DNA from: Paraspadella gotoi
Lineage: Eukaryota; Chaetognatha
NCBI GenBank assembly: GCA_051294375.1
Contig: CM119271.1
Coordinates: forward strand, 1,936,929-2,000,928
Length of the DNA stretch: 64,000 nucleotides
Direction: 5' to 3'
Shown: piece by piece, positions 1 through 11,485 of the stretch
How positions within the stretch are numbered: the first letter of the stretch is position 1
How the letters are laid out: each line of letters starts with the position of its first letter
Notes under the pieces: model-generated
Databases searched by the model: none
The model's input: only the letters and a program-made list of their open reading frames with translations
Told to the model about the DNA's origin: nothing
Position numbers and translations under genes: made by a program

Positions 1-268
1 CAGACGCTAAGGCTCCTGTACAGGCGGGTGGCCGGTACGCCTGGGAACCGACGAGTCTCCTTTAACCGCGTCAATCTGCGCCCAGAGCATGGCCAGCTTC
101 AACTGGTTCCTTCGATGAATACCACGGGCCATGGGCAAAAGCATCGAGCAACAGGCCATCAAAAGCGAAATGTCTTGGGATCTGGAATCGGGATTTTCTT
201 GGCCGTCGTCGCAGTGCTGAAGGATCGTCCGGAGTACTTTGCCCACTCGACTTATAAATCCATGAAGC
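1..268 (+). CDS. Candidate exon of an unrecognised gene, cut by the window edge
   Basis: A GC-rich island in AT-rich surroundings. Plus-strand frame 1 is open from base 1 through a consensus donor (AAGC|GTGAGT, GT at 269-270), giving about 89 codons. The peptide is basic and ends with a short hydrophobic stretch (GSGIGIFLAVVAVL) followed by KDRPEYFAHSTYKSMK. The donor leaves phase 1, whereas the next supported plus exon (3515) takes phase 0, so these two are not directly joined. The opposite strand is also open (79 codons ending at a stop near position 7, after a possible acceptor at 'ttataag'), so the strand is not certain. The strong donor favours plus. No domain was recognised. Confidence 0.35.
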
Positions 269-704
269 GTGAGTTTGCTTGTCCTTTTTTGTTTTTTAGA
301 TTATAATGAGGGAAATTCAACCAAATAAAATACTTGGAATCGATATGAACAAAAGAAAATGGACACACATTTTTCAATTCATCACTGCCTCACTAATGGA
401 ACTTGATAACTAGATACATTGTTTGGTAGTTAAACCATAAACCGGCAAATATAGGCAGTAAAAAAAATGATCGCTATAGCCATACAATCCGGCATATTCA
501 AATTGTGAAAAAATTTTAAGGTTTTTCGCTCTCAACAACATTGGACCAGAGTATGAAAACGTTTCTCTGGCAATGTAAATCTGTATTAAATATGCTATTT
601 GCTTATTATATATTTTTTTCTTTAATAACAATCATGTTAGAGACGGAGAGAGAATGGAGAGAAGCGTAAAATTTCTGACGTATGAGTTATTCTTCACTTT
701 TCTA

Positions 705-1085
705 AAATAAATCCACGAAAATCTCGGATGTAAATTTGGGATAATGGTGATAAAAAAAGTTTTTAGAAGGAAAAAAATAATCAGAATTTTTCAAAAAACG
801 AACGATCACGCAAAAAATCTTAAAAGCATAAAAGATCGAGCCGCTTTCGATAGTAACCAAATATTGATGCGATGAATAACCAAATATTGATGCGATGATA
901 ACCAAATATTGACGCGATGATAACAATATTGATGCGATGATAACAAAATGACTGATGTGATGATAATCAATGATTGATGCGATGATAGTCATTCATTGAT
1001 ATGATGATAATCATTCATTGATACGATGATAGTCATTCATTGATGCGATGATAGTGATTCATTGGACGCGCTGATCATTCATCGT

Positions 1086-1118
<33 letters not shown>

Positions 1119-1716
1119 CTGGACAGTTTTTCCCGCCAACGAAACGCATTATTAGGTTCTCTCTCGTTTATATAAAGAATAATCAGAATTTTTAGAAAAA
1201 AAATCCACGAAAATCTCGGATGTAAATTTGTGATTTTGTATTGAGAAAAAGCGGCGGAATAAATGGCGATAATAAAGTTTTTAGAAGAAAAAAAGAGAGA
1301 GAGAGAGAGAAGAGAGAGAGGGGGAGAGAGAGAGAGAGGAGAGAGAGAAAGAGGAGGGAGAGTGGAGAAAGAGAAGAGAGAGAGAGAGTTTTCCCACCAA
1401 CGAGACGCAATTATTAGGTCACTCTCGTTTATATCGGTTATCCGTTGCCTCGAACGGCGTCGTGAAATTGGGTCTATGTTGATTTTTTTTTATACACGTA
1501 ACGCGTTATTAGGTCATGGTTCTCGACATTGTTTACTTGTTGCTCCGCAATCGACCACGAAATCTAGGTTAAGTAAGTTATTGTATTTTGGGATTTGTAT
1601 TGAGATAAAATAATAAATGGCGATAATAAAAGTTTTTTAGAAGGAAAAAATCCACGAAAATCTCGGAATAAATGGCGATAATAAAGTTTTTTAGAAGGAA
1701 AAAAAAAGAGAGAGAA

Positions 1717-1749
<33 letters not shown>

Positions 1750-2190
1750 AAGAGAGATAGAGAGAAAAAGATTGTTTCTTTTTTTAGAGAAGAAACCAGA
1801 CCGAGGTCAAATTTAATATTTGCATATTTAATTAATTTATAAATAGTTAATCACAACTCAAATAATTATTATTTAAAAAAATTAAAAATGATTAAATATA
1901 TACACTAAAAATATTTATAATTTAATAATAGAACAAATTATCAGAATACAAAAAAATAATGTTTAATTTGACTATATCTCTCTATCAACTCCTATTTTAG
2001 ATATAATTTGCCAATAGTGGGCCAACCGGTCCAAAGTTGCAATAATAATAAAAACAATTTTTTTTTTTTTATAATGTGATGCATGCAATTATATTATTCG
2101 CGAAAGTGCTGCATATATAAAGGTCACTTAGCTGATTTAAATGTGATAATGCATATCATTATAAAGTTATTTTCATTTTTTTGAAAAAAT

Positions 2191-2233
<43 letters not shown>

Positions 2234-2380
2234 AAAGAAAAAACCGAATTTCTTTCCAATTATATCTCAGATATAAAATTTGGGATTTTGTATTGAAAAA
2301 AAAAAGCGCGGAATAAATGGCGATAATAAAATTGTTGAGAAGGAAAAAAAAATCAGAATTTTCAAAACAACAGAAACGAT
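705..2380 (+). repeat. Local interspersed repeat, four or more copies
   Basis: The phrases 'ccacgaaaatctcgg', 'ggcgataataaa' and 'tttttagaaggaaaaaa' recur in the same order at about 709-810, 1190-1295, 1588-1705 and 2250-2380, usually next to a (GA)n array. This looks like a segment of about 100 bp spread locally together with its microsatellite. Confidence 0.6.
848..1085 (+). repeat. 22-bp tandem repeat, about 10 units
   Basis: Units of about 22 bp on the theme 'aaccaaatattgatgcgatg', with the spacer drifting to 'agtcattcattgatgcgatg' in later units. The units grade smoothly from one variant to the other, as expected for a minisatellite that grew by slippage or unequal exchange. It is followed directly by a (GA)n tract. 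Confidence 0.8.
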
Positions 2381-3093
2381 CGTAATGAGTGAGAGAGACA
2401 GAAAGACAGAAAGAGAGAGAAAAGAGAGACAGAAAGAGAAAAAAGAGAGACAAAGAGACAGAAAGAAAGAGAAAGCTGGAAGCCAGCTGACAGTCACTGC
2501 AGAACCTGACTCGTTTTTTAAGGGTCTCAGAAAAGCAGCAACTGACAATATAGGAAAGAAAATCTATATATAATTTAAAGAAATAAAAGAAAGGCAAAAA
2601 TATGTTACAATTGTTTACAAATTGGAAATTTTTCCAATTTTTTCCAATCGCAGCTTGTAAAAGATTTAATTTATATTTGTATTAAAATTAAGATATAGCT
2701 TCTCATTTAAAAAAATCCTTTTGAGTTCCCATTTTTATTAAATTTAAAAACAAATTTTTTGAATTTCATCTTCAATATTATATACTGCAATATGTAAATT
2801 AGATTAAAGCATTTCTATATACTAATTTGGATATTATAAGGAGTACTTTAATCTCATTTGCATATTGCAGTAAATCATAATGAAGTGGAAATTCAAACAA
2901 AAAATACTTAAATCAAATGTAATATGAAAATATCACAGCTATTTCAAGATGAAAAGCCATATCTAAATTTTTAACTTACTTGATCGCACACTTTTTGTAA
3001 AACTTTATCATAATTCATAATAATTTTAATTTAAAAAAAACGGTAAGTTCAGCCAAACCTATAAAAGCGTAGTAGTTTTTATATAAAAACAGC

Positions 3094-3125
<32 letters not shown>

Positions 3126-3392
3126 TACGTACAAAAGAAGCAAACCCTAGCATTTATAGAGCGGCTCGATCCCTATTGCTTTTAAGATTTTTTTTTTCTT
3201 TCGGTCTTCTCCAGCCTTACTTTACTCGTCATTCCCATTGAAATCAACAGATATATAGTCTTTTTAACAATTCTTATTTTTTCTTTCCCGCCTTTTTTTA
3301 ACACAGCCTCTCTCTAGTATTCTTCTCTCTCTCTCTTGATTACATTTCTAATAGATTTCCGAATTCTCTTTCAAAAATTACCATCTGCTCTT

Positions 3393-3511
<119 letters not shown>

Positions 3512-3514
3512 CAG

Positions 3515-3615
3515 GTATCCCTCGTCCCCAGTCACGCCTTCCCAAAGATCAAGACTCAAAGATCGACCGCCAGCGAAAAAGACAGATTCCCTCTTTTCAA
3601 CTTCGCCTGCGAATT
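3515..3615 (+). CDS. Exon of the unrecognised gene
   Basis: Acceptor 'taccag', donor GAATT|GTGAGT, 101 bp. Frame 1 (VSLVPSHAFPK...) is open and ends in phase 2, which joins in frame to the exon at 4120. Another frame is open too, but its phase does not fit the next exon. Confidence 0.65.
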
Positions 3616-3637
3616 GTGAGTTTGTTGTCGCCGTTGT

Positions 3638-3669
<32 letters not shown>

Positions 3670-3886
3670 ACGCCGTTGTTGTTGTTGTTGTTGTTGTCGC
3701 CGTTGTTGTTGTTGTTGTCGCCGTTGTTGTTGTTGTTGATGTTGTTTGTTTGTAAATCTACGATAACACAATACTATATTTGAACATTAATTGCAAAACT
3801 AAACTATTATTAAAGGTATGGCTAAAATAGTAAAATTAGACTTCTAAAAAAGACTAAGAAATGATATGAACGGAGATATAAAATAA

Positions 3887-3921
<35 letters not shown>

Positions 3922-4982
3922 TCCGCTTATTTTCTAACATCTGTCCCTATTTGCCAAATCCAAAATTAATGTCTTTCCATCATTTACGCTTTTGGACCGT
4001 TTTTTTTTCATACTCTCTCTCTTCTCTCTCTACTCTCTCTCCTACTCATCGTCTCTACTCTGCCCCCTCTCCCTCCACCCCTCTCTCTCTCCCCTCCGTC
4101 TGCTCTCTCCCTCTCTCAGCCCCTTAACCCCCGAGGTATGCCGTCTTCCCTACGTGGGCGTTCGAATCGTCGCCATGCACAAAACGTCGGTCGCCGGAGT
4201 CTCTCAGGTTTCTTTACTTTTTGCTTTTCTTTCTTTCTTGTTTCGTTTTTAGTTTTTTGCATGTTTATTTGTTTTTGTTTGTTTATATCTTTACGTGATA
4301 AACGGGGGAGGCGGATCCTCGTATCCGCTGACGATATTATTTTGTTTTGTTTGTTTGATTGTTGGTTTGTTTTTTTATTTTTCTGTTTGTTTTTTTTGTT
4401 TCTTGCTGTTATCAATGAAATCGTAGAGTTGTTGTTGTTGTTGTCCTTGATGCTGTTTTTGTTTTGTTGTTTTTGTTTTTGTTGTTAGTTGTCCTTGTTC
4501 TTGTTCGTGTTGTTTTTTGTTTGTCCTTTGTGGTTTGTCCTTTGTGGTTTATCCTTGTTTATCTAATTTTAGTCGTAGTTGTTTTTTGTTTATTGTTTTT
4601 GTTGCATGTTGTTTGTTGTTTGTTGACCATACCGTTGTTGTTGGCCCCCTCTGTGTTTACGGCGATTTCAGCTTCATTACTACCCTCGGGGAGAAAAAAT
4701 AGATGAAAAAAGGCATCGGCCTCCATTTGGAGCCGCTTGGGTCGTAAAAAGCCTCCCCCCCCCCGCCGCCCCCCGGCCTTTCCGTCCCTAAATTGGGGGA
4801 AAATGAGGAAATGAACGAACAGGCGTCTCAGGTGGCGTCGCGCCTGTTCAATCGGAATCTTGAATCGCCTTCGCGCCTGATTCGAGTTTTGCTTATGCTT
4901 AGGTCTTTGTTCATATATTTATAACAATACATATTTCGTTATTGTTCATATGAAATTGGTTTGGTATCGGTGGTTGTTACCT

Positions 4983-5013
<31 letters not shown>

Positions 5014-8000
5014 AATTGTCGTCGTCTTCGATAATTTCGCGACTGTCGTCATCGTCGTAGATTCAAAGATATATTCCCGACTTATTAATTAACGTCATTA
5101 AGTTAACTTATCTTAATCTGGGAAGCTGGGTATCTAGCTTAAGGTAAGTTCTGACTTGTCTCTCATTAGGTAAAAGAGGTAAGTATGTAGAAGTATGTAG
5201 AAGTAGGGTTCGGTATATATTGGTGATAGGTAAGTAGATATAACAAAGGGAACAAGGGTACATAAAAGGGAGCGAAGGGAGAGGGAAAGGTTTGCAGACC
5301 CCGAGACCGAGAGGAAAAGATGTGAGGCCGATCTCCAAGACCCTGATCCTTGATTCGGGGATGAAGAGGAGGGGACGACGAGGGGAGGAGAAGGAGGAGG
5401 CGTTGAGAGGGGGAAGAGAAGGCCCGGGGGAGAGAAAGGTTCTGGCGGTAGGGTGAGTCTCTATCCTGTTTTGTCGTCCAAGTTGTAGCCATATTGCGTC
5501 TTCCATCTCCGTCTGCCTCGTCGCTTTCGTTTCCCTCCACCTCCCGAATCGGCCTTATTTTACCAGAACTTCCCATTTTATCTAAAATTCGGTATTAAAT
5601 TATTTTTTTAAGGTTAAAGATAAGGTTATGGATTAGGTTAAAGTTAGGGTTTTGGTTAGTGATTAAGCTTAAAAATTATAAATGATTATTTACTGTAAGG
5701 GTTACGATTTAGGTTGAAAATTTTGGTTAGAGATTACATTATTAATATCAAATATTAAAATTAAATTCTGGGATAAACCTACAGAAATGGGGTACTCTCG
5801 GAAAAGAGCGCCCCCCCCCCCGGGATCGTCGTCACTGTCGACATTTAAACGATTCGCCGAATTCAATGATGGATGACATTAATGCGGAAAGGAACTCGCG
5901 GCCACGATTATCGCCGTAATTGTCATTGTCGTCGTCATTATCTATGTCGTCGTTATCGTCGTCCTCGTTATATATGTCGTCATTATCGTTTTCGTCGTCG
6001 TTATAGTCATCGTTTTTGTCGTCCTCGTTATCGTCGTCGTAGTCGTTATCGTCGTCATAGTCGTTATCGTCGTCGTTGCCATCATCATCATCATCGTCGT
6101 CGTTTTCGTCGTCCTGGTTATCGCCGTCATTGTGATCGTCCTCATCGTCGTTATCTATGTCGTCGTTATCGTTGTCATTATTGTTGTTTTCGTCGTCCTC
6201 GTTATCGTCGTCATCGTAGTTATCGTTGTCGTCATCATCATTATCGTTGTCGTCATCATCATCATCCTCATTAACGCTGTCATTGTGATCGTTAGCGTCG
6301 TCGTCGTTATCGTTGTCGTCGTCTTTATAGTCGTCGTTTTTGTCGTCCTCGTTGTCGTCGTCATCGTCATTATCGTCGTCATCGTTATAGTTGTCATCAA
6401 AGCCGTCATCATCATCATCGTCGTCTTCGTCGTCATCATCGCAGTCATTGTTAACGTTGTCGTCGTCGTTGTTATCGTCGTGGTTAACATCATAATCATT
6501 ATAATCATCATCATCGTCATCGTCGTCGTCGTTATCATCATCATAGCCTCCCTTCGATTACCTAATGGTTGTTTGTTTACTCTATTGCTTCCTGAATCCT
6601 GATTCTCAGTGGGATGTTCTTTTATTTCCCTCCGTTATCGTCGTTTGCTTCTCAGGTCGGGAGTAATGACTGCTGCGGGTTCGCTCTCTTCCCGACCTCG
6701 ATCCTACCCGGATTGGACGCTGGGTGAGTTAGAGTGGGTTTTGGTGGGGTTGTGTTTATCCTCGGGGTGAGTTGCGCTGTAAGGTGTGAAAAGGTAGTTT
6801 TAATTTTGATAGAAAGTTTTCTTAGCAGCACATAAAAAACGAACATTTTTCCGATAAATTATGTCATTTTGTGACAGGGACGAACATTTATCTGTTGAAT
6901 TATGACATTTTCTGAAAGCAAATTAACTTTTTTCTGATAAATAATGTCATTTTGTAAGAGAAACGAGCGTTTTTTTAATATATGTTATGTCGTTTTGTGA
7001 CCGAAAGCAAGGTTTTTCTGATAAATCATGTCATTTTGTGAGGGCAAACAAACGTTTTTCTGATAAATCATGTCATTTTTTGATCGAAAGCAAGGTTTTT
7101 CTGATAAATCATGTAATTTTATGAGGGCAAACAAACATTTTTCTGATAAATCATATCATTTTGTGACTGAAAGCAAGGTGTTTTTGAAAAATCAAAGTCC
7201 ATTTTGTGAGGGCAACAAACGTTTTTCTGATAAATCATGTCATTTTTTGACCGAAAACAAGGTTTTTCCTGATAAATCATGTAATTTTATGAGGGAAACA
7301 AACGTTTTTCCTGATAAAATCATGTCATTTTTGATCGAAAGCAAGGTTTTTCTGATAAATCATGTAATTTTATGAGGGCAAACAAACGTTTTTCTGATAA
7401 ATCATGTCATTTTGTGACTGAAAGCAAGGTGTTTTTGAAAAAATCAAGTCATTTTGTGAGGGCAAACAAACGTTTTTCTGATAAATCATGTCATTTTTTG
7501 ATCGAAACAAGGTTTTTCTGATAAATCATGTAATTTTATGAGGGCAAACAAAACGTTTTTTCTGATAAATCATGTCATTTTTTGATCGAAAGCAAGGTTT
7601 TTTCTGATAAATCATGTAAATTTTATGAGGGCAAACAAACGTTTTTCTGATAAATCATGTCATTTTTGTGACAGCGAGGAACGTCTTTTCTCCGCGGAGT
7701 CAATTCTGGCGAAACCAAGAAAGGAATCCGCAGCAAGTCTCAAAGCCGCAAGACTGGAACTTACTCTCAGGAGGATTAAAGAGTCGGGTGAGGATTTATA
7801 GCCTGTTGTGGGCGTGGCGAGACGGTTGTGAGAGGGTGAAGGGAGGCTGGGGACAGGGTGGACATTGGGATAGGGTTAAAGCAAGGGTGGGTGGGTTTAG
7901 CAGACAGGGTGGAGTGTGGAAGGGAAGGAGAAGAAAGGGGGAGAATATAAAGAGGAAATACAGAAAGTAAGGAAGAAAAGTAAAGAAAGAAAGACAGAAA

Positions 8001-11000
8001 GAAATCAAAACGAGAACGAGAAAAAAAGAAAAGAAATAATAAAAAAAAAACAACGGGTAAAGATAAGAAAGAGAAAAGAGAATGAAAGAATGAAAAGATA
8101 TCAAAGCGAATATCACCATTAATATTAAAAGTAATAAAATAACAGAAGAAACAAGTTTGAGCAAACAATGTCGGATCTGACGACGATAATTTAGCGGTAA
8201 GCAGCTAACCAGATGGGATGTCCGATGAATGTGACAAGAAAATTCATAAATAAGAGAGAGAGAATCATAACTAATGATAACTAGATCATAACATTATATT
8301 TATAAATCATAACAGATTTTTCAATTAATCAATTAAAAAAATTATTAATCAATCATTTAACCAAATTAACAATCAATCAATCAATAAAAAATATATAGAG
8401 AGAGTAACTTTTTAAAAATGCGTTTTTTGATAAACTAATTTAAACTCTTTTCCACTCCTACTATTCCATCTAAACTTTACATTCAGCTCAATCACACACT
8501 TTCTTACCCACATACAAAATTTTATTCCAATCCAACCACCCAATCACGAATAATTAGAGATTATTAATAAAGTGGGACGGACCTTCAGACCGACAGACAG
8601 ACTGACTGACAGACAGACAGATGGACAGATGGAGGGACGGATATCATTTTTTTCGTATAATTTATCATAATTCGAGGTTCTGATATGATAAAAATGATTT
8701 ACCGACAAGATTTTGGTGTGGGACCGACGGACGGGCAAAGTGATTTATAGAGTCGGAATCTGCGATAAACAGACCCGACAAAGAAAGAATATGAGGCCAT
8801 ATGTCACCCTGTCGTAGACGTAGGTTATTGACCGCTAGTGATCCAGTTGATAATATCGGCGGTGAAAAAAAAAAGCAATAAAGGAGTTTGAAAAGAAGCA
8901 TATTAAGGCCTCTCGACTTTTTTTTTCTTTTATATCTTGTATAGTTTCTTTTCAATTCGTTGTGTTTTGAATTTAGACGAGAGGTTAAGGTAAAATAAAA
9001 AAAAAGCCGAAACATGTCCGATTCTAAATATTATCGTTGTAGTGAATAAATTATTATTTACCTTATTTCTTTTATATCTTTTAATTATTAATCTCGATTA
9101 TATTCTATCTTGTTTTTTTTTCACTCTTCCTCCCCTTCCAACTATCCCTCCCCCAAATATGTATTATCTACCTTCTCCTTCCCACTTCCACTTTCTCCTC
9201 CCCCAACAATTATCCCCTTCTCTCTATCCCTCCCACAAACAATTATTCCCTTCCCCCAATCCTCCCCCCAACAATTATCCCTTTCTCTCTATCCCTCCCC
9301 CCAACAATTATTCCCTTCCCCCAATCCCTCCCCTATCCATAATCCCCTTCCCTCTATCCCTCCCCCACCAAATTGTCCCCCTTTTTCCTCCCACTCCCAC
9401 TATCCCACCCACACCCCCAGACACGAAAGAGATGGTTCGTGTCCTAAAAGCCCGTTCGACCTCCGACAGAATCGCGCAGGAATTCAGCAAGGACTACAAG
9501 AAGCACTTCCATCTGAAAGAGAGAACCGTTCACGCGGAAGGTGAGGCAATTTTGTGCCAAGAAAATGGGGTGAGTTTCTTTTTCAGGGGGAGATATAGGA
9601 CTGCGAGTGGGCGGGACGGGTCTGACGGGGTTCGAGGGGCCAATCTGAAAACTGGTCGATGCGGCCCCATTTAGAATAGGAAACACGTCCTGGGTGTTGA
9701 CCTTTAAAACAGAGCTGATTGATTTATCATTGAATAAATAAAGGAAAAAAATGAATGAAAGACAGAAATGGAAGGATGAATGAATGAATGAATGAATGAA
9801 TGAATAAATGAATGAATGAATGAATGAATGAATGAATGAATGAATGAATGAATGAATTTCCCAGTCGTCGCATTCTTCTCGGACTTACCAGTTCTCGCTT
9901 TCTTTTACTTTTTCGTGTTATCCTTCTTTTCATTTTTTGGTCGGTCTGTCGGTCGGTTTGTCTGTGAGTCGGTCTGTCTGTCTGTCGGTCGTTCAAAACT
10001 CATATAATTTGCCAATAGTTGGTTGCTCATTTGTTAAGACAGGAAAAAACCTCAAATCTAAGTGACTGCTAGCGACGCCTTTAGGAAATCCTAAAACTAT
10101 AAGGCTTAAAATACTGAATTTTGATGCAGTACATGTCATAAAAAAGGTTTTAGGTCATGTCATGTCATACACATGAAAATAAAGTCTCTGCGGCGCAACC
10201 CATTGGAATCACCGTTCTTGTTTTTCATCTTTTTGCCCGAAACCATAACTTCTTATCATTCATCCTACGTGAAGACTGAACATTGAACAAGTCCCTCACA
10301 ATTTCGTCCTTCTTAAATCTTCTGGCAATAAAACAGAAATGGTCGATGAAATAACCCTACAACCGCTCAGAAAAAGTAACAGTTTTAACATCTTTAACAG
10401 TTTTAACATCTTTTTATGGGCTGAAGAAAAAGAACGCTAATTATCGAATTATTTTTGAAAAGAAATGCAAGAATAGTAGATTACTCGATGAACTAATAAG
10501 TTTTTTTTAATATGAATGAATGAACGAACGAATAAATGAATGAACGAATAAATGAAATAATAAATGAGTAGCTTTAAGCCTCCATCATTTAAAGTCAACG
10601 TCAATATCTTTCTTCCCATTTTCTGCTGCTAACGAGGGACACATTTCATGACTTTGAAAAAAAAGAACCAAAAAAGAAAAAAAAACGATATCCTTTAACG
10701 ATTTTTCTCAGCGCTCAACTCCTATTAGCCGAAATATATGTGCTTGGCTCCAGACTTTGGCTAGACGCTTGGCTCGTCGCTTGTTTTATGTTGGGCCATC
10801 GGAATTTTAATTTTACCACAAGAAATATTTGGGCCGGCCTAGTATGAATGCCTGAGGACTGTGAGGAGGCTTAATCACCTCGGGTTCGATCTCTCAGAAT
10901 CCTTAGCTCTGCAATGGAACGGGAAAGGTTTTAAACCTGTCAGTGTCAGAAGGCTGTCACTGACGGTTCGCAGCCCCCTACGCCAGCTGATAAGATTCCC

Positions 11001-11485
11001 TGCGCCCCGGGAATCGCAGGAGATCCTGAAGTGACTGAGAGGAGAATGCGTCGTCGCGCCCCTTGGATGGTGTGTATGGGCCCAACGCTTAATGGGCCCA
11101 GTTGGCTCTGGAAGATTTTCCCGTCAGTTGCCTTGCTTTCCGGAAAGTGGGCTACGTCGGTAGGCTTCCTACCGGTAGTTTAAACGGCCCGTCACTCTTT
11201 TTGCAAGGACCGTTCCGACCAGGGCTAGAACCCGGGACCATTTTTGGGTTCGGAGAAGAAGGACTGTCCAAACTTATGTTTTCGTCCTTTCGTGATTTTT
11301 ATTATTATTTTATTCAATTATATATATATAGTTCGATTCTTTTAATTTCTAATTAATATTCGTCTCGCTCCTTTTCCCCAGATTCGTCGGATCCGAGAGG
11401 AACGCTGACTCGTTCGCCTTTCGCTTCTTTGCGTCGTGCGACTCTGGCGAGAAAATCGAGAGAAGAGCACAAGAATCGGAAATGA
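3515..11485 (+). CDS. Unrecognised six-exon gene, 3' part (exons 3515-3615, 4120-4207, 6656-6723, 7675-7787, 9421-9540, 11382-11485)
   Basis: I assembled this gene from exon islands; each has an AG acceptor and GT donor, and all splice phases agree: 0->2, 2->0, 0->2, 2->1, 1->1, 1->stop. The joined open frame gives about 197 residues of the C-terminal part. Landmarks in order: a Ser/Lys-rich start with SHAFPKIKTQRS; a Cys-containing block with VCRLPYVGVRIVAMHKTS; then CCGFALFPTSILPG; a charged, probably helical stretch (KAARLELTLRRIKES, then IAQEFSKDYKKHFHLKE); and a basic Ser/Arg-rich tail ending REEHKNRK before TGA at 11483-11485. The start codon and N-terminus were not found. I recognise no family and assign no function. 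It converges on ENOSF1, with 424 bp between the two stop codons. The phase agreement across five introns is the main evidence that it is real. Confidence 0.72.
3616..3755 (+). repeat. Trinucleotide (GTT)n/(GCC GTT)n array
   Basis: About 130 bp of GTT repeats broken by 'gtcgcc' and 'gatgttgtt', straight after the donor. On the minus strand it would read poly-Gln, which I take as a frame artefact. A second (GTC)n run lies at 3890-3920. Confidence 0.85.
4120..4207 (+). CDS. Exon of the unrecognised gene
   Basis: CT-rich tract and AG at 4118-4119, donor CTCAG|GTTTCT. It is 88 bp, entered in phase 2 and left in phase 0. It encodes PLTPEVCRLPYVGVRIV and a following AMHKTSVAGVSQ. Confidence 0.65.
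5545..5815 (+). repeat. Telomere-like inverted-repeat element, copy a (diverged)
   Basis: Degenerate GGTTA/TTAGGG-type units (for example 'ggttaaagttagggtttt') lie between a left end reading 'cggccttatttt' and a right end reading 'cagaaatggggtactctcgg' then 'gcgcc'. These ends match the better-preserved copies at 29185 and 43350. This is one of the more decayed members. Confidence 0.5.
5880..6545 (+). repeat. Degenerate (GTC/ATC/GTT)n trinucleotide field, about 670 bp
   Basis: Nearly unbroken interrupted trinucleotides of the GTC, ATC and GTT types. Both strands give long spurious open frames (poly Val/Ile on plus, poly Met/Thr on minus). Those frames come from base composition and are not genes. 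Confidence 0.85.
6656..6723 (+). CDS. Exon of the unrecognised gene
   Basis: Acceptor 'cttctcag', donor CTGG|GTGAGT, 68 bp, phase 0 in and phase 2 out. It encodes VGSNDCCGFALFPTSILPG and LDA. One other frame is open, but only this one joins both neighbours. Confidence 0.6.
6845..7672 (+). repeat. Higher-order tandem array of two alternating monomers of about 42 bp
   Basis: Roughly 18 monomers share 'tttttctgataaatcatgt'. Two tails alternate: 'gagggcaaacaaacg' and 'gaccgaaagcaagg', giving a dimer of about 83 bp repeated through most of the array. The first few monomers are the most diverged. The last monomer runs straight into the 'gtgacag' acceptor of the exon at 7675. Confidence 0.85.
7675..7787 (+). 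CDS. Exon of the unrecognised gene
   Basis: Acceptor 'tgtgacag', donor GTCGG|GTGAGG, 113 bp, phase 2 in and phase 1 out. It encodes EERLFSAESILAKPRKES and a Leu/Arg-rich probable helix ending RRIKES. Confidence 0.7.
7788..9420. other. Intron with purine-rich DNA, dispersed repeats and a pyrimidine minisatellite
   Basis: Contents: purine-rich 7910-8110, a dispersed-repeat end at 8150-8214, AT-rich 8270-8540, a GACA-type element fragment at about 8570-8760, and a C/T-rich tandem array at 9125-9400 built on 'caacaattatcccttt' units. The last forms the polypyrimidine tract before 9421. Confidence 0.6.
8150..8214 (+). repeat. CAAGTTTGAGC dispersed repeat, copy 1
   Basis: 'caagtttgagcaaacaatg' followed by 'tcggatctg' and a degenerate 'acgataattta-gcggtaa'. 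The reverse complement of the same block occurs at 13512-13586, and a shorter one at 14963-15010. It is probably the end of a transposable element. Confidence 0.65.
9421..9540 (+). CDS. Exon of the unrecognised gene
   Basis: Acceptor 'acccccag', donor GCGGAAG|GTGAGG, 120 bp, phase 1 in and out. It encodes TKEMVRVLKARSTSDRIAQ followed by EFSKDYKKHFHLKERTVHAE. Highly charged and predicted helical. Confidence 0.75.
9925..10230 (-). mobile_element. GACA/GACC element (minus orientation)
   Basis: Read on the minus strand it starts near 'gggttgcgccg', passes through 'tgacatgacatgac' and 'tgcatcaaaatt', and ends in a run of GACC/GACA tetramers. The same order of blocks is seen at 30755-31070 and 44790-45110. 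No coding capacity; MITE-like. Confidence 0.6.
10855..11260 (+). repeat. Possible SINE-like interspersed repeat
   Basis: A GC-richer block of about 400 bp containing a B-box-like 'gggttcgatctc' and the phrase 'tttgcaaggaccg'. That phrase recurs near 20095 in a similar context ('cggcccc...ctctttt'). No second full copy is available in the window to fix its ends. Confidence 0.3.
11382..11485 (+). CDS. Terminal exon of the unrecognised gene
   Basis: Acceptor 'ttttccccag', phase 1 in, TGA at 11483-11485. It encodes a Ser/Arg/Lys-rich tail (SSDPRGTLTRSPFASLRRAT, then LARKSREEHKNRK). The phase matches the donor at 9540. Confidence 0.65.

Larger units (their letters stand above)
4208..6655. other. 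Intron of about 2.4 kb dominated by simple sequence
   Basis: Contents: a T/G-rich stretch (4215-4640), poly-C tracts near 4748-4775 and 5810-5822, (GTC)n at 4982-5013, purine-rich DNA at 5160-5450, a telomere-like element at 5545-5815 and a large trinucleotide field at 5880-6545. No further exon is convincing. Confidence 0.6.
9541..11381. other. Last intron of the unrecognised gene
   Basis: Contents: (GAAT)n at 9770-9857 and 10512-10562, a GACA-type element in minus orientation (9925-10230), and a GC-richer block at 10855-11260 that looks like a short interspersed repeat. Confidence 0.6.

Noticed and set aside
3556-3771. Minus-strand poly-Gln frame
   Set aside because: Translation of the GTT array; the true exon here is on the plus strand.
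5873-6602. 133- and 156-codon plus frames and 129-codon minus frame
   Set aside because: Translations of the GTC/ATC trinucleotide field; homopolymeric Val/Ile or Met/Thr.
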